Origin: Prunus persica
Taxonomy: Eukaryota > Streptophyta > Magnoliopsida > Rosales > Rosaceae
Reading direction: 5' to 3'
Assembly (NCBI RefSeq): GCF_000346465.2
Contig: NC_034014.1
Span: 28,188,076 to 28,252,075, forward strand
Length of the DNA: 64,000 nucleotides
The first letter of the stretch is position 1; each line of letters begins with the position of its first letter. A model generated the notes under the pieces. It ran no database searches, was not told the origin of the DNA, and saw only the letters and a list, made by a program, of their open reading frames with translations. A program made the position numbers and the translations under genes. Positions 60,571-64,000 of the stretch are shown here, one piece after another.

Positions 60571-61744
60571 TCATATGGAAGAAATTTTGTTGCACTACAT
60601 AAATAACAGAATTGGCGCATAAAAAAAGTACATGGCGTGATGAGATTGATGCTGCATATCGATGTAAATTAAATAATGTCCAGCATTGCTTGCAAGTTGC
60701 ATGTAAACAACTTAATAACATCGAGTTTATGGTTTTGGTAATGTGATGTTTATCAACTTTTTCGATTTTTCATAGTTTCATCTCACCTTAATATAGGCTG
60801 AGAGATTATTAACAAGAAAAGAAAAAGTGTGAACGTTTCCAAGGTTGCAAATGAATGATTTCTGAATACATTATCATGCACTTTCGGTTCAGGTTCATCG
60901 TCCCAGATTCATTCAACTTAAATGCTGCAGTTTGCCTCATTTACAGAGATGTACAATTGACAAGTAATACAGCGGTTCGTTCCCAATATGTAGCACAATT
61001 GTATTTTAGCCATTTGAACTCTGTGTTCTTGTTCATTTCTATTCCTTTCAGTTCATGTGGTCAGATTCTACATCAAACACTCACATTCAATTTTTTTAAC
61101 CCCTGTGATATATTGTTGCCTAAGCTGAAAACCACAAACCAGCAGATCCCATCTTGGTTGAGAGCATTGCGAGGGACTTCCATATACACTCCGATACAGG
61201 TAAGTATTTCTCGAGACATGTCATTTGAGGGTATCAATAAATTAAAAAGGAAGTTCATTGGAAAAAATAGACAAATGAAAAAGAAAGCAAAACACGACTT
61301 CCACAAGACACTATCCTCAGTTGGATAGAAATCCACATATTATTTATTCTCTTTGATCTGGGGAACCCAGTGTTCATGCTAGTTTGTAAGACAATAGCAG
61401 CTGCAAGTTAAACCTTGAAAGAAAACATTTTCAGTTGGAACTTAGATGGTTCCCATGGAAGTCAGCCTAAAAGAACAATTACGAAATAACAACCTCATAA
61501 AAGTAGCACGCCCTAGAAGTTCTAGGAACATCATACAATTAGTGACAATTCTGTAAGTGATGAAATTACAGGTTGCAATTGGCAAATATTATGAACTTGA
61601 TAAATAAATGGGCAAAGTGCAAACTTAAAATGCAGTTAAGTTACGAGTAAACTGAATACTAGTTCCTGACCTCTGAATCATGTCCCTTACCGAAATACAT
61701 GTATTGCATTCAAAAGACACAAACTTCATTTCCTCTCAAGAACT
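60571..61744. other. Spacer between two gene relics
   Basis: No supported gene. The sequence is moderately AT-rich, with short open stretches lacking recognisable motifs. It may include the former 3' UTR of the AP2 gene. Confidence 0.45.
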
Positions 61745-62335
61745 TCAAAATTGCTTACTTTTATTTCTGAAGAGTTTTTGTTGTTTAGAAAGATAAAAGA
61801 CTTTTAGGAAAGCCAATGCAATCAACCAGATCCCAGTCCACGGAACTGGTGGATCCTTGAAACATACAAGGGACGCCTCCACTTCTTGGGAGGCATGATA
61901 AACAAAGAGAGTGGATGGCATATAGGTCGTGATCTGAGGACCTCAAGTAATACAAATCCATCTCAAAATCTAAATGCGACAATGCAGAGACTGCTTTGTC
62001 CAGCTTGTACTTGAACAAGTTCCACCTTTGTATGAACTCAACTACTTTTAAGGAGCTTTCTTTCCCCACCATGTGCAGCTACTATGGATTCAAGAACATC
62101 CACAGCACTTGTTATGCTGTAATTGAGTGATGTCAAAAGAACATTTCTACGAGCAGCATCCTTCTGCACAAATGACAATGATGAAACCTCAGAGAACGGC
62201 CCAAACGGAGTCTGCCCAACACTCCATGTGTAATCCACCAATGTAATATTGTGCCTAGGGCTCCACAGAATATGGGTTGGTGACACTCCCCACATGCTCT
62301 GTAAAATCGAACCAACAAGCGGTCGCTCAAGCTCC
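61745..62335 (-). pseudogene. PIG-S (GPI transamidase subunit) 3' fragment
   Basis: Minus strand reads TRELERPLVGSILQSMWGVS, LVDYTWSVGQTPFGPFSEVS, SLSFVQKDAARRNVLLTSLN, YSITSAVDVLESIVAAHGGE. It then shifts frame near 62050 (EFIQRWNLFKYKLDKAVSAL, YYLRSSDHDLYAIHSL) and again near 61905 (HASQEVEASLVCFKDPP), ending in a hydrophobic helix (GIWLIALAFLKVFYL) and a basic tail with stop at 61745-61747. The arrangement fits the lumenal C-terminal region plus last transmembrane helix of PIG-S, a subunit of the ER complex that attaches GPI anchors. The N-terminal two thirds are absent; an intron acceptor (TTTACACAG) precedes the first exon. Identification is from recalled family sequence, so moderate. 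Confidence 0.65.
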
Positions 62336-62570
62336 CTTGTCTGTGTAAACACATGACGCCCGTTACAGCTATAGTCACTCAGTCTCTTTGTTCTTTGTCC
62401 AGACTGTAATGACTATGTCTTTAAAAGCAACAGATTGGTGATACCTATCGAGCAACAACAGCATGCTGTAGTACAAATCAAACACATAAACGGGACGAAC
62501 CCTACCTACCAAATCAAAAAAATTACCGAAATACATGTTTGTTGTCAAATCAAACAGATTGCTGATACCA

Positions 62571-62592
62571 AGTATGGCCGCACGGCTATACT
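62571..62592. repeat. Isolated palindrome of the AGTATAGCCGC family
   Basis: AGTATGGCCGC followed by ACGGCTATACT: one arm mismatch, centre GCAC. It lies about 240 bp upstream of the PIG-S relic. Confidence 0.8.
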
Positions 62593-62784
62593 ATTTACTG
62601 AAAAAACAAAAAAAGCATGCTGTACTCCAAATCAAAAAAATCGTTTTTCCCCGCTTTTTGTTTATCGATCAGAGTAGTTTAAAGCATTATCCATTACTAT
62701 TAGGCCATTATCCGAGTCTTTATTGTCTCTTTTTGAGTGTTTGCTTTTCCAGAGCTATTATCCTTATAAAGAATTTAGCATTTC

Positions 62785-62960
62785 ATGTTTAATACTTGTA
62801 TTATACATGTACGTATGTATTTTTCATCTTTAATACACTTGTTTTTTTACAAAATTTTCAATTACACACACAAAATTCAAGTATTATATAATTTTGGCAT
62901 ATTATTGAATAAAAATAATATATATTAAATAAATAATATAAAATTATTATATATTGGCTG
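62785..62960 (+). repeat. Long AT-rich repeat module, copy C (diverged)
   Basis: TTATACATGTACGTATGTAT, TTTAATACACTTG, ACAAAATTTTCA, ACACAAAATTCAAGTATTAT, in the order of copies A and B but shorter and more diverged. Confidence 0.6.
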
Positions 62961-63461
62961 AACTTATCATTTGTAATTTGACAAAATATTACCGAATAAA
63001 ACATGTACATATTTTATTCATATTTTACTAACTATGAAAGAATGCGAGAGGCTAAGATTATTTCTTACTTGCTGTAACAAAAATGCATGATGGTGATTTT
63101 ACAATCTCTTTGCCAACCAAAACAACAATTTCAAACAAAGATTTATGGTTGTAGTAGTAAGCGATGTGGTAGTATTCTTCATGTAAAGTATTGTTTGAAA
63201 TGTGAACCAATTACCAAGAACGCTCCAACTCAGAATTCAATTCTCTACGACAAATAATGTGTGCAGTAACAGAATTTAGTAGCACTCGAGAGAACGAGGT
63301 AAACCACAGGCAAACATTCCCACACAAAAAGAAGAACAATAAATTTGACTCTCAAATTGATTTACTGTGAAATTTCTGACTCTTCACTATCTCCTTTGGA
63401 TATGTTGAAATAGTATAATATAATATATATTATACATTTTTTAAATATAATATATTTAAAG

Positions 63462-63577
63462 AGTATGGCTGCGTGGCTATACTCGGGACTTTTTTTTAAT
63501 AAATAGTATAGCCGGGCGGCCGTACTCGAGATTTTTAAATTTTTTAAAAATATATAGTATAGCCACGCGGCTATACT
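63462..63577. repeat. Palindrome cluster 3
   Basis: Copies at 63462-63483 (GGCTGCGTGGC core), 63505-63526 (right arm CCGTACT) and 63556-63577 (CCACGCGGC core), spaced 43 and 51 bp, each followed by CGG or CGAG and a T-rich spacer. Confidence 0.85.
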
Positions 63578-64000
63578 CGGTACTTTTTGTTTAAAAAAAA
63601 AACATGAGAAATAAAGATGCTGAATTTTGAACAATATTGCTTTCAAAACCATATAAGTGTATAATGGTGCACAATAGGCCTAAGAAATTGCAAAGAAAAG
63701 CTAAAAAAAGGATCCCCATAAAGCCCAACACAGTACAAAATCTAAAGTTAGGTAAAAAAAACAAACCAGGTGCACAATAGCCAGCACCAGCCATTTATTG
63801 TTCTCTCATGATATGTTCAGTTTCATAATGTTGTCATGATATCGACTGGAACCAAAAATATGTTCACTGTATGTTGTCATGATATTGACCAGGCCCCAAA
63901 AAGAAAATGTTGTCATCTTAACGACAGAACTGGCCACCCTTTGCTACAAATTTAGTAGCTTAAGCTTGCTATAAATATAGGTGCTTCCCTGCATGCATTA

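Larger units (their letters stand above)
62336..64000. other. AT-rich repeat zone to window end
   Basis: No intact gene. It holds one isolated palindrome (62571-62592), long module copy C (62785-62960) and palindrome cluster 3 (63462-63577). The last 400 bases show nothing recognisable beyond a repeated TTGTCATGATAT-type phrase at about 63830-63890. Confidence 0.5.

Noticed and set aside
60855..61336. Open frames on both strands downstream of the AP2 relic
   Set aside because: No recognisable domain; a GT donor-like site at 61201 is not enough to call a gene.
55315..63577. CRISPR array (regular short palindromic repeats)
   Set aside because: Nuclear plant DNA, irregular spacing, spacers are themselves repeated and AT-rich, and no cas genes. 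The superficial similarity is only palindrome plus spacer.
55315..63577. Endogenous viral (pararetrovirus or geminivirus) origin of the palindrome zone
   Set aside because: No viral coding motifs, no nonanucleotide stem-loop origin and no movement or coat protein frames were seen.
1..64000. tRNA, rRNA or snoRNA genes
   Set aside because: I looked for tRNA A/B-box arrangements and conserved rRNA segments by eye and found none that I could support; a tRNA scan would settle this.

Overview
The window is nuclear DNA of a flowering plant (eudicot). The genes are intron-rich, AT-rich in their introns, and encode plant proteins (TOPLESS-related corepressor, ABCG11-type half transporter, PLD zeta, clade E PP2C, plant mitochondrial SSB, WAK-type wall-binding protein). 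Neighbours PLD zeta, clade E PP2C and TPR2 also sit close together in Arabidopsis (recalled as At3g16785, At3g16800, At3g16830), so this looks like a conserved rosid block. A woody rosid such as Rosaceae is only a guess.

Layout. 1-384: 3' end of a gene on +, with a C-x2-C / C-x2-C C-terminus. 0.9-1.1 kb: a MITE. 1.6-2.25 kb: small secreted WAK-type GUB domain protein (-). 3.8-6.0 kb: mitochondrial SSB (-). 7.3-13.1 kb: eIF3a (-). 14.7-15.9 kb: broken F-box gene (-). 16.5-17.2 kb: basic plant protein of unknown function (+). 17.6-20.7 kb: PRP38-type splicing factor (-) with a frameshift and a lost splice acceptor. 21.3-29.5 kb: TPR2-like corepressor, 25 exons (-). 31.1-32.8 kb: clade E PP2C (-). 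36.8-38.0 kb: TEN1 telomere-capping subunit (-), with foldback elements in its upstream region. 41.0-44.4 kb: ABCG11-like transporter (+). 44.9-45.5 kb: foldback element. 45.8-51.6 kb: PLD zeta, 20 exons (-). 52.9-55.1 kb: plastid-type TPR protein (-).

From 55.3 kb to the end the window is repeat territory with no intact gene. It is dominated by a family of short palindromes (half-site AGTATAGCCGC plus its reverse complement), about 17 full or partial copies in three clusters and one isolated copy. Conserved spacer and long AT-rich modules accompany them. A very young non-autonomous Copia-like LTR retrotransposon (two 234-bp LTRs identical by eye, 5-bp TSD) has landed in a degenerate palindrome copy. 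Two gene relics lie in the same zone: an AP2-domain fragment and a GPI-transamidase PIG-S fragment.

The genes are independent eukaryotic units and form no operon or pathway. I assembled exons for eIF3a, TPR2, PP2C, TEN1, ABCG11, PLD zeta, mtSSB and the TPR protein from splice signals. Each gives an uninterrupted frame with a coding length divisible by three. The least explained signal is the palindrome family; the sharpest gene-level anomaly is the PRP38 copy.
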